Assembly: GCF_024679245.1 (NCBI RefSeq)
Contig: NC_090182.1
Location: 28,884,547 to 28,948,546 of the forward strand
Source of the DNA: Pseudorasbora parva
Taxonomy: Eukaryota; Chordata; Actinopteri; Cypriniformes; Gobionidae
Direction: 5' to 3'
Length of the DNA stretch: 64,000 nucleotides
Shown in pieces: positions 52,844 to 64,000 of the stretch; position 1 is the stretch's first letter; each line of letters opens with the position of its first letter. Made by a program: the position numbers and the translations under genes. The notes under the pieces are model-generated. The model made no database searches. It saw nothing but the letters and a program-made list of their open reading frames with translations, and was not told where the DNA came from.

Positions 52844-53788
52844 TCATTTGTTTGACCATTCCAAGGCGGATGAACATAGAGTGGTTAAAATGTATTTTAA
52901 CACTGTTCCCTAGCATTATAACCCCAGTGTTTATCTGTGCATGGTTCATTTTATGGAGAAACAGCATCTAGAACCATAATGTAGCTAACACACAAAAGCT
53001 TCTCCTGAAATGGAGTAGTTCCCAATTTCGTCGGGACAGTCTGTTGTTTGTGGATCACAATTCATATAGTTGCATTTTCTATTAACAAATCCAATTAAAT
53101 CATGATAAAATGGTGCTAACTTTTCATCTAAATGAAGAAGAAAACAAAACAAAACAAAAAATATAGTGCTGGAAGATCCTCTAATGTCTGAATCATGCTT
53201 GAATTGGTTTGAAATTGACACCATCCTTAATATTTATGCAGAGGAACCTAACGGTTATGGTAAGGGATGTGACATTGGTCTGAAAACATGCTTCTCTGCT
53301 AAGCGGTGCCAATCACAACACACTGGGCCAGTTAACCAAGAATAACACTTTTTCGTATTTTGGAAAGAGGGGCTTCATCCAAATGTTCTGCATGTTAGAG
53401 CCAGACTAAGGAAAGATGTGCTGTAACAATTTAACATATGTGAAAAGCAGTCAAGCATCAAGCATGAAAGCATATTCTAATACACCCAAAAACAAAATCA
53501 AGACTTTGTACACGGGCATAATAGGACACTTTTAATAAACCAAGAATCAACACTGGCTTAGCTTTTTGGAGACGACGAGAACCGAGGTATATGAAATGTT
53601 GCAAAAGCGATGCTGAGATACCATTTTTATTACTAAGTTGTTACGGTACAGGTAACACAGGTAACCACACTCACGAAGACAAAATATAGAAGTTAGGAAA
53701 ATGGACTTTAATAATAATTACCTAGACAACAGGAATAATAGAGACGTAACACAAGCGATAACCGACAAACAATGAGGGAGAACTGATC
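52844..53788. other. Intronic sequence after the DIRS insertion
   Basis: The first part may be the remaining end of TTAA-type copy C, but no terminus is recognisable. No exon found. Confidence 0.45.
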
Positions 53789-53986
53789 GTGGAGATCCAC
53801 TTTTGCGACACGACTGAAGCGTGATGTTGTGACGCTTCCCCTCATGTGTGCGTTCAAATCGGTTCAAATGCAGCGCTGCCTTCCCGGAATGCTATACGGG
53901 CACGTTAAAGTCGCTTGACGTCACCCATAGGAATAAAGTGGAGCGCGGCGCGACAGAAGTGTTGCACAGACAAGTGGATCTGCACC
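53789..53986. mobile_element. Short TIR MITE
   Basis: Left GTGGAGATCCACTTTTGCGA is paired with the complement of AAGTGGATCTGCACC at the right. GC-rich interior (GCGGCGCGACAGAAGTG) unlike its surroundings, no coding capacity. Family unknown. Confidence 0.5.
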
Positions 53987-54066
53987 TTTAGGACTTAGAA
54001 AGTCCTAATAAGTCCTTATAAGTCTTAAAGTCCTTATACCTTTAGGACTTTAGGACTTATAAGCAG
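53987..54066. repeat. Degenerate AGGACTTATAAG-type short repeat cluster
   Basis: TTTAGGACTTA, AAGTCCTAATAAGTCCTTAT and AAGTCTTAAAGTCCTTATAC alternate with their inverted forms, giving several overlapping small palindromes. Confidence 0.7.
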
Positions 54067-54849
54067 GAACCAAACAAAGAAGCTAATGAAATTTAACAGA
54101 ACACAGGTGGAACCAAATGAACTAATCAGAACATAGGAAAACTGGGTCACAGAGAACACAAAAGGCCACACATGGTACATCAATAGGTGAGTAAGGGATT
54201 TTATTGAACAGATTGTTATATGTAACTCCCTAACAGAGTTAACTGAAAAGCATCTATTGTGAAGGGTCATTTCATTACGGTTGTTGTAGTGCTGTGCTGG
54301 GATTTATTTTCAAAGAAGTAGTGTGTCTATGAATGGGTATAGCTACAGTAACGTCTTCAGCTAGGCAGCTCGAAATCTAAACTGGTTTACTATTCTCTCA
54401 AACCTAGAAGTGAATTTTAACCGTAGTTAGGACAGTAGGATAACCATTTTCAGTCACACAGTTACACAGAGCCAAAGCACAACCAAGAGATTTCTCCTCT
54501 ACAAAATGCAAGTTTTAGTTTTTTTAACCGCAAGAGTGCCAAAAGTTACATAGCGTATCTTTAGCATCCTTTATCAAAATCCTGATCACCCTGCTACCAT
54601 GCAGCTCAAATGCATTCATTGAGACCGCTTGGGATTTCAAGGGCAGGTTCTCTAATATGGTGAGTACTTAACATCAATTGTGTGTTATGATGCGCATGGT
54701 GCATGTTGATAAAGAACAAAAACGTGCATTTATCACTTGAATTTCTGTCTACCCTTATATGAAGTTTGCATGATCAGATCAAAAGTATTATGTGCTTCCA
54801 TTATAAGCAGCCATTTATGCAGGTAAATCCAGATGAAGAAAAAGATAAG
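54067..54849. other. Intronic sequence, nothing recognised
   Basis: No exon or transposon recognised. Confidence 0.5.
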
Positions 54850-54940
54850 GAATAGAATAGAATAGAATAGAATAGAATAGAATAGAATAGAATAGAATAG
54901 AATAGAATAGAATAGAATAGAATAGAATAGAATAGAATAG
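54850..54940. repeat. (AATAG)n microsatellite
   Basis: 18 perfect pentanucleotide units. Confidence 0.98.
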
Positions 54941-56062
54941 TTGTTCCAGAGGCTAGAAACGAGCTCTGTATAAGTGCGTGTCAGAGAGATGGAGGTGCAG
55001 ATGTCTTCAGACTCCAGGTGAATGAAGCACAAGGGTGGCCGAGCGACAGAAGGAACACAGAGATAACCGGCTCCTGATGATGATGTTATTATTGTGTGTT
55101 ACTGGTACGTGTCACACTGGCAAAGGACAGAATAAACAATCCCAAAAGCATTGTGTACAACAGCACAGAACTATGACCATCCAAGTCACAACATATTTCT
55201 ATGACACGACAACACCATGGCAATAACGATTCATCCAGAAGTGGCATGCCTTTTTAAACTTAGAGGGCATGTGCTTTTTTGAATGCAACTTAAAAAAATA
55301 ATAATAATAATCTTCCAAATATAAATGGGAGATTAACATGTGGAGCACCATAAAACCATGAGCATTTGACGTTGCGAAGAACTACAAACACCCTTCTAAG
55401 TGAATGCTAAGCGGCTTCTGGCACTGTGATGTTAGTGGGTGTGGGAGAGAGCAAGCTAATGGACAACATTAGTTCTCAGGCTGAGACACTAATGCACAAT
55501 GTGTCAGATTAAGGAGATATTTATCAACACAGGTGGCTGATGGTGGACAGGCAATACACAGATAGATCTCCCATTAGACACTTACAGTGAGCATTATGCA
55601 TTGTGTTCGGTGACATTAGAACACAGCGATTTACCTCACTTTAACTTCAAGTCTTTAGTTTCTCTGTGATGCTAAGCCAGCACTTTTTTATATAGTGGAC
55701 ACTGTTAGCAAACAGTAGTTAAACTAAAGACCAATTGAAAACTGGGGGAAGCAGTGTCTTTAATATTATTATTTTAAAAGATTTTGACATTACTTCTGGG
55801 AATTTGACTCTGCTCCGTAAACATATACAATACATACAAGTCTTTTATGCTCACCAAGGCTACATTTCTTTAATCTGAAATAGAGTAGAAAGAGTATTAT
55901 TGTGAAATGTTATCACAATTTACTACACTGATCGCGCATTCCAGCAGTATGTTATTCCCAGATAAAAAACGGCAAAATAGAATAACACACCGCTCATCTG
56001 GGTACTACAAATTATCTTGACCAGTACTACTTATATGCTTAACGTGTCACTCCGCTGTCGTT
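54941..56062. other. Intronic sequence, nothing recognised
   Basis: No exon or transposon recognised. Confidence 0.5.
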
Positions 56063-56334
56063 GGGCGGCAGTGGCTCAGTGGTTCTTGTAGGTTGTCTAC
56101 AAACCAGAAGGTTGGTGGTTTCGATCCCCGGTTCCACCTGACCAAGTGTTGAGGTGTCCATGAGCAAGACACCTAACCCCAGCTGCTCCCAACGAGCTGG
56201 ATGGTGCCTTGCATGGCTGACACCGCCGTCAGTGTGTGAATGAGAGAGTGAATGGGTGAATGTGAGGCAAGATCTAAAGCACTTTGGATGGCCATGGGTC
56301 TGTTAAAAGCGCTATATAAATGCAGTCCATTTAC
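56063..56334 (+). mobile_element. tRNA-derived SINE
   Basis: The head has pol III promoter boxes as in tRNA: box A-like GTGGCTCAGTGG (about 56071) and box B-like GGTTTCGATCCCC (about 56116). The body includes GAGCAAGACACCTAACCCC and GTGTGTGAATGAGAGAGTGA, and the 3' end TTAAAAGCGCTATATAAATG is shared with LINE-type tails. It sits inside a foldback element whose right half continues to 56833. Confidence 0.82.
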
Positions 56335-56835
56335 AATGGAAGAAGACTTCAAGGTGTTTTACTCATGATTTACTCACCCTCGAGTCAGCTTAGGTTTATT
56401 TGACATTCTCCTTTCAGACAAATAAATTCTGAGTTATATTTAAAAAGTCTTGGCTAATCCAAGCTTTTTAATGGCAGTAGTCGTCCGATGTAGCGGAAGC
56501 ATCTTGAATTGTGAGAAGGAACTTTCAACACTTTTTCGATGAAAGGCGTTCGGCTGGAGCTTTAAGTTTTTAATTATGGACATTTTTCTTACACAACCAC
56601 ATCTATTCGCTTCAGAAGCTCTCAGAGCCGTGTGGAGCACGTTATTTGACGGACAGATGCATTTTTTATGGACTTCAATAACAGAGCTACAACTAATGCC
56701 AAAGCTTGGATTAGCCAGGACTTTTTAAATATAATTGTATTCATCTGAAAGAAGAATGTCATATACACCTTGGATGACTTGAGGGTGAGTAAGTCATGGG
56801 CTAATTTTCATTTATGAGTGAACTATCCCTTTCAG
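56335..56835. mobile_element. TIR/foldback element, left end displaced by SINE insertion
   Basis: 56339-56470 (CTTCAAGGTGTTTTACTCAT; GATTTACTCACCCTCGAGTC; AAAGTCTTGGCTAATCCAAG) is matched in reverse complement by 56695-56800 (CTTGGATTAGCCAGGACTTT; ACCTTGGATGACTTGAGGGT). The right terminus reads TTTTCATTTATGAGTGAACT then ATCCCTTT, an Angel-like end. Confidence 0.7.
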
Positions 56836-59634
56836 CATCAATATCAACATATATGGTAAAAACTAAATCTTCAGAAATAGATAAAGGCTTAAAGCAGTTT
56901 GGAACTGTTTTTCTTCGCGGACGATTTGCATAAGAACCATTCCTTATCAGCAATATTGAAATCAGATGTTGCGTTATATTTTTGGGGAAACCATGATACG
57001 TTGTTCAGGAAACTTTAAAGTTCAAAAGAACATTAATTTATTCAAAAGATTCAGTAACATTAAAAAGTTGATTCTTCTTTTGATAAATTAAATGCATCCC
57101 TAAAAAATTCGTTTTTTAAAGTTTAGACAGCAGAGAGTAGCTTGCGCTCTATAGAGCAGTTTGTCCGTGTAGGGCTACTGTAGAAACATGGTGGCACAAA
57201 ATGACGATTTTCAGTGTAAGGGGACCCGCAGTGTATAGAGATGGAAATGGCTCATTCTAAAGTAATAAAAACATAACAGTTCAGTTGTAAGGTGAACTAA
57301 ACTATACACCACTGAAAACATGTATATTATATTGCATTTATGTCAATAGTTCTTCATAAATACTACACACTGCACCTTTAAAACACTATGCACAGAATGG
57401 CACCTGTAAATAGAGTTCTAAATCAGTCACTTTTGAGGTAGTGTAGGCAGTAAGGCATCTCATTAGGTTTTGGAACAGAGTTGATGTCTATTTAGGAGGG
57501 TTTGACATTTATTGTCGATTTCCTTCAGTGCAACTGCGAGTTTGTTGGAGATCGAGAATGAGCTGAGTCTGATGGGTTTCTGACAGGAGAACACTACACA
57601 CTGCCATCTTTGTAACATGCAGTTGAAAGTATAAGTGTGAAGACACTTTGAAAAATAAAGAGTGAATGATGCAGTTGATAGGAGATATCACGGAATCCAG
57701 TCGTTAACTGGATGTACACGACAACGTATGACAAGGGTATTTTACAACTCATGTCTTTTCTACAAAACTGCATAACAATGTGTCACAAGGAGAATTATAG
57801 TTGCTGTTATCTGGCGACAATTTCATCACTATCTGCGAATAGAAACTTGTTTTGAGGGCTTATGGACATATAACAATGGTTGAAAATGGTGGCCCTTGAG
57901 AGAGGAGAATCTGCCAACGTGAAATAACAAAAAGAAAACCTCCGTGACGTCAGAACTGCAAAAGTGCCGTTTGTTGACTTGGATGAGCTATTAAAAATCA
58001 CAAAGAACGAATTTTGTTTTGTTCTGTTTTAATTGTGTAAATGGCAACCTAGGATGTTATTTACATTTGAGCGCATCGGTGCCATTCTAATTGTGCAGCA
58101 ATGTTTTGACTGGGCGTCTGGATCTTTTCAGAAGGATGTCAACACACCTCCACAGCTATTACAGGGACGGTTAGATCCCCATAACCTGAATCCATTGTTG
58201 TTTCTCATTATCATTCTGACTAAATAAAGGCACGATAGCGCTGATCTGCAATGAGACCCTCACACGCATGAATAACAGACTGTTTCATAACACCCGTCTT
58301 CCCCTGCTGAGGATTTGGGTAGTGGGGTAGGGGGCCGTATTTCGGATAGAGAGAGATATCAGAAATGGAGAAGATATCAGAGGGCTGTTATTCGTACCTG
58401 AACACAAGACAGTGCCAAAGAAGCTGACAAAGCTGTCTATTTCCGAACTGTGGGAAATGGAATGTGTGGTGAGAGCTATATGACTCAAGATTGGATATGA
58501 GACCTCATTCTCTCTGTATATCTCTATCTGACTTGTTCTTTGCTTTGTTGCACATTTAAAATCAAAATACACATCCACCCTACTAGTACAGTTCTGTAAT
58601 TTCCAAGGAATCTTTTGGCCACAATACATGCTCATTTGAGCAGATGGCATATGGGCTAAACACAGATTCAATCTCCTATCGGAATAGCAAATAAAACATA
58701 TTAGAAAACTAATGTGGCATCATTTGTAACATATGGCGTGTAATTTCAATTTTGAATATCATCTGGCACATTTGCTTATGAAATTCTGTAGAAGAGTAAG
58801 AATCGGATAATATTGGGACATTTTACTCAAAAATGTCATTTTAAACCTATGGTCATTCTAAACCTAGAGTTCTCTTTATTCAGTGGAATACATACGATAT
58901 TCTGAAAATGTTATAAGAAAGTCATTCATATTTGGAGTGACATGGTGAGTAAATGATTACATAATTTTGGGCGAACTGTTTGGGCCTACACAGTTTTATC
59001 ATATAAATATGATTTATAATATAGTTCTGTCAACACATAAGGCTTTTGGCTTTGGAACACGAATGAAGATATTTTGACAGATTTCTGTCCCTCCATTCAA
59101 AGTCTATTCACCTAAAACTGGTGATTCATAACGCTCACAAAAGCCCTATTTGGACGGTAATTGTTTCTCATGTGGACATCTGTAAAAAAATACATTTGCA
59201 TGCCACCTCAGTGATAAAACTCTTGCATTCGGATGACAATTTATTCACGTGGTGGAGGAGTTTTGTGATCTGGGAACAGTGCTCACGTGGTCAGTCGAAT
59301 GATTGCTTGCTGTAAAAATGTCATATGCTTAGAATAATAAGAACAAAATCATATTTAATTAAATAAAAGGAAATTATTAATTATTGAAATCTCCTGTTTA
59401 AAAATAGGACTTTTTGACGTAATAACGCCTCATTTCAAATGTTTATGTGTTTTTCTTCTCTTGCTCTTTAGAGCGGTGATGAAAGATATTTTACTGTAAA
59501 TACTTTCCAGGTGCTCCGCAGAGGTCAAAAAGGATATAAACAGTTAATTTTGATCTCTTCTTGAAAACTCAGAGATGTGGATTCGGATGGCAATTAAATC
59601 ACCACAAAAAACAGTAGGTAATTCAGTTTGGGAG
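56836..59634. other. Intronic sequence with transposon half-ends
   Basis: No exon found. Isolated ends at about 57362-57382 (ACTACACACTGCACCTTTAA) and about 58940-58985 (GGTGAGTAAATGATTACATA) resemble MITE right termini, but their partners were not recognised. Confidence 0.45.
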
Positions 59635-60070
59635 TAGGGATGGCTTGATACCACAATTTTGGCTTCGGTAAGGTACCACAATCTAATACCGAAGTACCGA
59701 TATTAAATCGATACCACACGGCCTGATATTAGCGCGGGTATATTGCACGCGAATGAGAACAATTATGCAAGTTTTGAGTTTATAAAGTGGGAAATTACCA
59801 CAAATGTTTATTAGTAAATTAATCAGCAAAGCTTATCACATCAAAAAAGTCATTTGAAAACTTTCTTGTGAGAAATAATTTCAGCAAAAATCTCTCAAAA
59901 TTAGCAAATTGCTTCTGGTTTCAAAAGACATCGCACTACACTAAAGCAATAAGTTCACGTGAACTTGGGAAAAGCAGCATATACCGAAATGTGCCAAATC
60001 ATGATATCGTACCGTTTTAAATAAAATATATACCGGTATTTTTCCAGTACCGGCATACCGCGCATCCCTA
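59635..60070. mobile_element. Non-autonomous hAT element with perfect 8-bp TSD
   Basis: Ends TAGGGATGGCTTGATACC and the complement TAGGGATGCGCGGTATGCCG. TTTGGGAG is exactly duplicated (59627-59634 and 60071-60078). 436 bp with GATACC/GGTATCG-like subterminal repeats (ACCGAAGTACCGATATTAAA; ATATACCGGTATTTTTCCAG). No coding capacity. Confidence 0.93.
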
Positions 60071-60078
60071 TTTGGGAG

Positions 60079-60639
60079 GAGGCGGGAGAAAAACACTGAC
60101 ATTCTGGATTCGGACGGCAATAAAATCACAGACTAGCCCCTGTGAATTATGAAAAAACTTCACGACCAAACGAGAAACAATTACCATCCATACAACGCTA
60201 GAGAGATTGTAAAATAAATCCATATTAATCGAGCTGTTTAATTTGAGTATTTTAAAGGGACAAGATCACTTGATATGATGGAAATATTTAATTTAGGCTT
60301 TTATTTGCATAAAAACATTGATCAGCGAACATAAGCAGAGGCTCAACCGCATGACGTGTGAGAATAAACCTCAATGGTTCTTGAGGAATACCACGGGAGA
60401 ATGAAAGTCATTGGTTCTCGCATGCCAGGCAAGCATGCTTGTGATTAGAATTTGAGTGCTACAAACATTGTTCACTGATCAATGTTTAGATGTGAATAAA
60501 ATCCTAAATTAAATCTGTTTATCATATAGCGTGTGTGTGTGTTTAGATAACTTGGAGTAAACAGCTCGATGCGTATGGATTTATTTTATGATCTTTACGT
60601 TTTTTGTTTGTTTTTGGTTGGGGGTGGTGGAGGGTGAAA
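60079..60639. other. Intronic sequence, nothing recognised
   Basis: No exon or transposon recognised. Confidence 0.5.
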
Positions 60640-61147
60640 TAATAACAATAATTTGTTACATTTATATAGTGCTATGCTCTGCATTTAAAGCGCTTTACAA
60701 TTGGAAGGGGGAATATTCTCAAGTACCACCAATGGGCAGCAACCAACTGGATGATGGGACAGCAGCCCACCACATTCCAGCATATTGGTGGAGAGGAGAA
60801 AGAGTGATGAAGCCAAACACTTTTAAGTGGGGATGATTACTATGGACACAGGCCATTGGCAAGTTTGGACAGGATGCCAGGTTTATACCCATACTCTTTT
60901 AAAAGGACATGGGATTTTTCTAGAACCACAGAGAGTCAGGAACTTGGTTAAAAATCTCAATCAAAGGATGATGCTTTTCTAACAGTATTGTGTCCTCGTC
61001 ACTGGAGCGGTAGGATCCACATGCACCGCCTCATTAGCATCTTTTCCAGCAGCAACCTAGTTTTTTAGAATATTTCCCGCACAGGTACTGACCAAGCTCA
61101 ATCGTGCTTAGCTGCAGTGTGCGACCAGGAGGGAGCTGCAGAGTGTT
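60640..61147 (-). mobile_element. SINE3-type (5S rRNA-derived) SINE, copy 3, diverged
   Basis: Same order as copies 1 and 2: tail AATAATAACAATAATTTGTT, then GCGCTTTACAATTGGAAGGG, and the head at the right (ACAGGTACTGACCAAGCTCA then ATCGTGCTTAGCTGCAG). The most diverged of the three; the outer 5S-like end is degraded after about 61120. Confidence 0.82.
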
Positions 61148-61956
61148 AGCTGATGGCTAATTAGCTCCTTAGTTATTAATACATCCCATGCCATCCAAAA
61201 CATCTTATCTGGTTTTCCCTACCGCTTTGAGTTTCCTGAATGTTATCAGAAGCTGTACCCTAATGCGCTCTTGGTTCATCTCAGTCAATACTGTTATTCA
61301 GTTCAGAAAGAATTATTCCATAAAGTTTTTTTTGTGTGTGCAAAAACAGAAAAGCAGAGCAAAAAGTGAAATAAAAGTCAAGGGCAAAAGCACCTCCCGA
61401 TGCAGACTTCAGCTGCCTGTGCGTCTCATTCACATTCAGGCCTGAGCCACGGATTTGACAAATTGGAGTGATCTCAGGACATAAGATTTCTGCAGGGGAA
61501 AGTGTTGCTTCCTGCAGTCTGGCTCTGAACTGAGACTAGGCACGGCTGTGCTGAAACTGAAGCGATTCTCTCCAATTACCCACACTCCCCAGCGTTGAAC
61601 ATCAGGGAGGGCCCAAGCTCTAGGCTGATCTGACAGTCACTCCGCAGGTGACAGAGTCAGCCACAGACAACAGGGCCAGGCTGTTCTCCTCTTCCTCTCT
61701 CCAGACCTGTGGCTCACGGCTCGGCTACCGGTGCCTCTCTCATGCGTAAATGACAGAAAGAACAAAGAGCTGTTGAGCTTCAAGCAACGCTTGCTGCGCA
61801 CTCCGACTGACAAAACCTGATGCTGATGGAAATCAGCACAAGCTAAGGGTGTTTTTTACACTTGAGCTTTCTGAGCAAATCCGAATCTGCTTGAAAATGT
61901 AATTCTCATTATAGTTAATGGGTATTAAAAATGTATTATTGATCTAATGAGCTTTT
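61148..61956. other. Unique-looking intronic sequence
   Basis: Even base composition and no transposon ends. Frames at 61188-61445 show no known motif. Confidence 0.5.
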
Positions 61957-63469
61957 TTAAATTGGAAATAAAATAACTGTCATCATTTACTAAGAATTCT
62001 TCTGTAGAACATACAAGTTTTTGTCATTATGATGAAAGTCAAGGAGATCCAAAACAACACAAGACCCCACTGACATTGAGTGCGGTTGGTTTACATGCAC
62101 ACCTGTAAGCTGACAAAGCAAGTAAACCAGGTTTACATGACTTTATTAATAAACCGGGTTATTTCCCTGTAGTGACGTCAAACATAATAATGTCAGAATC
62201 TGACTCAGAGTATTCCAAATGTTACGTCAGTTGCGATGTTAAATAAAGCGTTCACCGTGTCGGCGGGAGATTCACAGCTCATATTATCCCTCATACAGTT
62301 ACTGAACCTCTTCTACTTGTGCTTCATGAGATGACAACACATCTTTACAACTTTCTGGGTTTTAAAAAGTCTGTGTTTGTGATATATGTCCTTACTGCAT
62401 GCAAAAACACTAGCTCACTCTGTCTAGATGCATTTAAAACTGCTCAAAGTTTGTGTTTTTGTCATCTATCACACATGCGCACTTCAATAAGCCGACAGAA
62501 AGCAGGTTAACGCGTTTACATGCAGGGCAAAATCGGGGTACGAGGCAAAAAAACTACCTGTCCCGACCAAGCCTGCAGTCTCCCTCTCATTTACTGAAGC
62601 TTTCGCGCCTCGATCGCCCCCCGGTGACCGGTCCCAGTATAGCTGCCCCTCTGTGTTTTCTAATGGACGCGAGGCAAACTAAATAATAAAATTACACTTC
62701 AAAAATGTTTCCCCAAAGTTAGTTTATGTCACTGAAGGCAGTTATCATCACGATGATTTCATTTAAGGTGTTCGTTTTAAAAATAAGTTTACTTTGAGTT
62801 AGTTATTTGATGCTATAAAAACGGGGGTGTGACGTCATGATTGACAGCTGAGACTGACGGCTTCTCTGAGTGAAGTTGTCACTGAGGCACTAACGGACTT
62901 TTTTCGGAATTTTTGGGAGCAGATTAGAGCTTTAGCTTTAATTTCTACATTTCCATAACTGTTTATTTCACACCAACATAATTAATTGTTCTGCATCTGC
63001 GAGAGTGTGGGCGGGCTTTTGATATCGCGACTGTACTTCCTGCTCTACTTCCTGCGCTCTACTGCGCAACTCCGGTCCCGAAATCGCTACTGCGCAGACT
63101 CGGTCCCAAGATGTCCGCGCCGTGCAAGACCGCCTGAAAGCTTCAAATCTGCCAAGCGGAAACAGATGATGTCGAGTCGTCCATATTTTTTTACGGTCTA
63201 TGGTCCCGACCGGTTTGTGCTTACGCCGTTTATGACGTACTCTGATAAAAGAAAATGGTTACCGCATTTACATGACCATGTTCATTGTCGGCTTATTAGG
63301 CATAATCTTCTTAAGAACGAGCATGTAAACGCACCCTTACATAGTATGGAGAACGGGAAAAAAACTTTTTAAAAAAATATTACAAAGACAAAAAAGTCAT
63401 ACAGGTTTGGAATGACATGAGGGTGAGAAAATGATGACATTTTTCATGTTTGGGTGAAGTATTCCTTAA
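61957..63469. mobile_element. Outer TTAA/Angel-like element of a nested pair
   Basis: TTAA at 61957-61960 and 63466-63469. Left ACTGTCATCATTTACTAAGA is paired with the complement of AGAAAATGATGACATTTTTC at the right, and ACATACAAGTTTTTGTCATT with CATACAGGTTTGGAATGACA. The centre is occupied by another TIR element (about 62080-63337). Confidence 0.65.
62080..63337. mobile_element. Inner TIR element (GGTTTACATGC ends)
   Basis: Left GTGCGGTTGGTTTACATGCA against the complement of GCATGTAAACGCACCCT at the right. The interior has repeated GTTTACATGAC-like motifs (62130; 63265) and GC-rich sequence near 62560-62660 and 63040-63130, but no recognised transposase. Frames at 62986-63372 have no known domain. 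Confidence 0.65.
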
Positions 63470-64000
63470 AAAGTAGTCCAAGTAATTTATGACTTGTCTG
63501 AAGACTGTGATAAAGAGTCTGACTCATTGCTTTCATATGTCAGGTGCTTCTTGAGCTCTACCAACCCCAGGCACTAGCCTTGGTATTGACTGTCTTGCAG
63601 TGCAAAAGCAACTGCTGACATATTAAGGTGATGAGTCACATTATTTACATTTCAGACCTCTAGTTGTTGCAATGGAAGGGTGGTTTGGTAGGCACTCACT
63701 CACAGAAAGCCAGGCCAAAGGCAGGGAGAGAGTCGAGAGGCGGAGGCTGATAATTTCACCGGTCACTGGCGCTGTTCTGTTTATTTGGTGAACATATAGG
63801 TCTAAAATGCTATGTATACATTTACAACGCACTTTAATATGCAGAAAAAAATAAATAAATCAGCAGCTCTTAGATCCCAACCTAGTTTATCAAACAGTGG
63901 AATGTTTATTTAATTTTTTATAGAAGTTTATAAAATATTTATCAGTCCAGAAATAATAATAATATTTTTTTTCATAACTTGAAAAAAGTGAATATAAAAG
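63470..64000. other. Intronic sequence to window edge
   Basis: No exon or transposon recognised. Confidence 0.5.

Noticed and set aside
56063..56140. Functional tRNA gene
   Set aside because: Box A and box B are present, but no foldable acceptor and anticodon arms of a real tRNA are evident, and the unit continues into a SINE body.

Overview
The window looks like intronic DNA of a ray-finned fish, probably a cyprinid. It is AT-rich and full of long (TA)n, (CA)n, (CT)n and (CTAT)n microsatellites. It also holds Tc1, hAT and TTAA-target DNA transposons, 5S-rRNA-derived SINEs of the SINE3 type (known from zebrafish) and DIRS retroelements. No prokaryotic features are present.

Only one host exon can be supported: the first coding exon of a teneurin gene on the minus strand, CDS 19761-19989 with 5'UTR to 20060. 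Its N-terminal intracellular sequence best fits teneurin-2 (tenm2). On that reading, 20061-64000 is upstream intron (possibly hiding a non-coding first exon) and 1-19760 is downstream intron.

Layout: a 22/23-bp minisatellite (1-548 and 5566-6235) is split by a 5.0-kb non-coding DIRS-type element (549-5565). From 6.2 to 19 kb there is a foldback element, TTAA-type MITEs, a deleted Tc1 copy, a SINE3 interrupted by another transposon, and (TA)n tracts. The teneurin exon follows, then a nested hAT at 20.3-21.4 kb and more microsatellites. A four-element nest occupies 26.7-29.1 kb. Three copies of a family with 9-bp target duplications lie at 31.4-39.4 kb, with a hAT among them, and a Tc1 transposase relic lies at 42.8-43.9 kb.

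The main coding content is a full-length DIRS retroelement on the minus strand (47497-52840). It has three overlapping open frames: gag-like; reverse transcriptase/RNase H/DNA-methyltransferase; and tyrosine recombinase. It also has inverted terminal repeats and an internal complementary region that matches its joined ends. The last 11 kb hold a tRNA-derived SINE, a hAT with perfect 8-bp duplications, a third SINE3 copy and a nested TIR element.

The strongest hunting result is that the coding DIRS and the non-coding DIRS-like element share almost no interior sequence but have the same end architecture: flanking GTT, a GTTCCC...GGGAAC hairpin at one terminus, and a second one exactly 25 bp inside the other terminus. 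This suggests a non-autonomous/autonomous pair.
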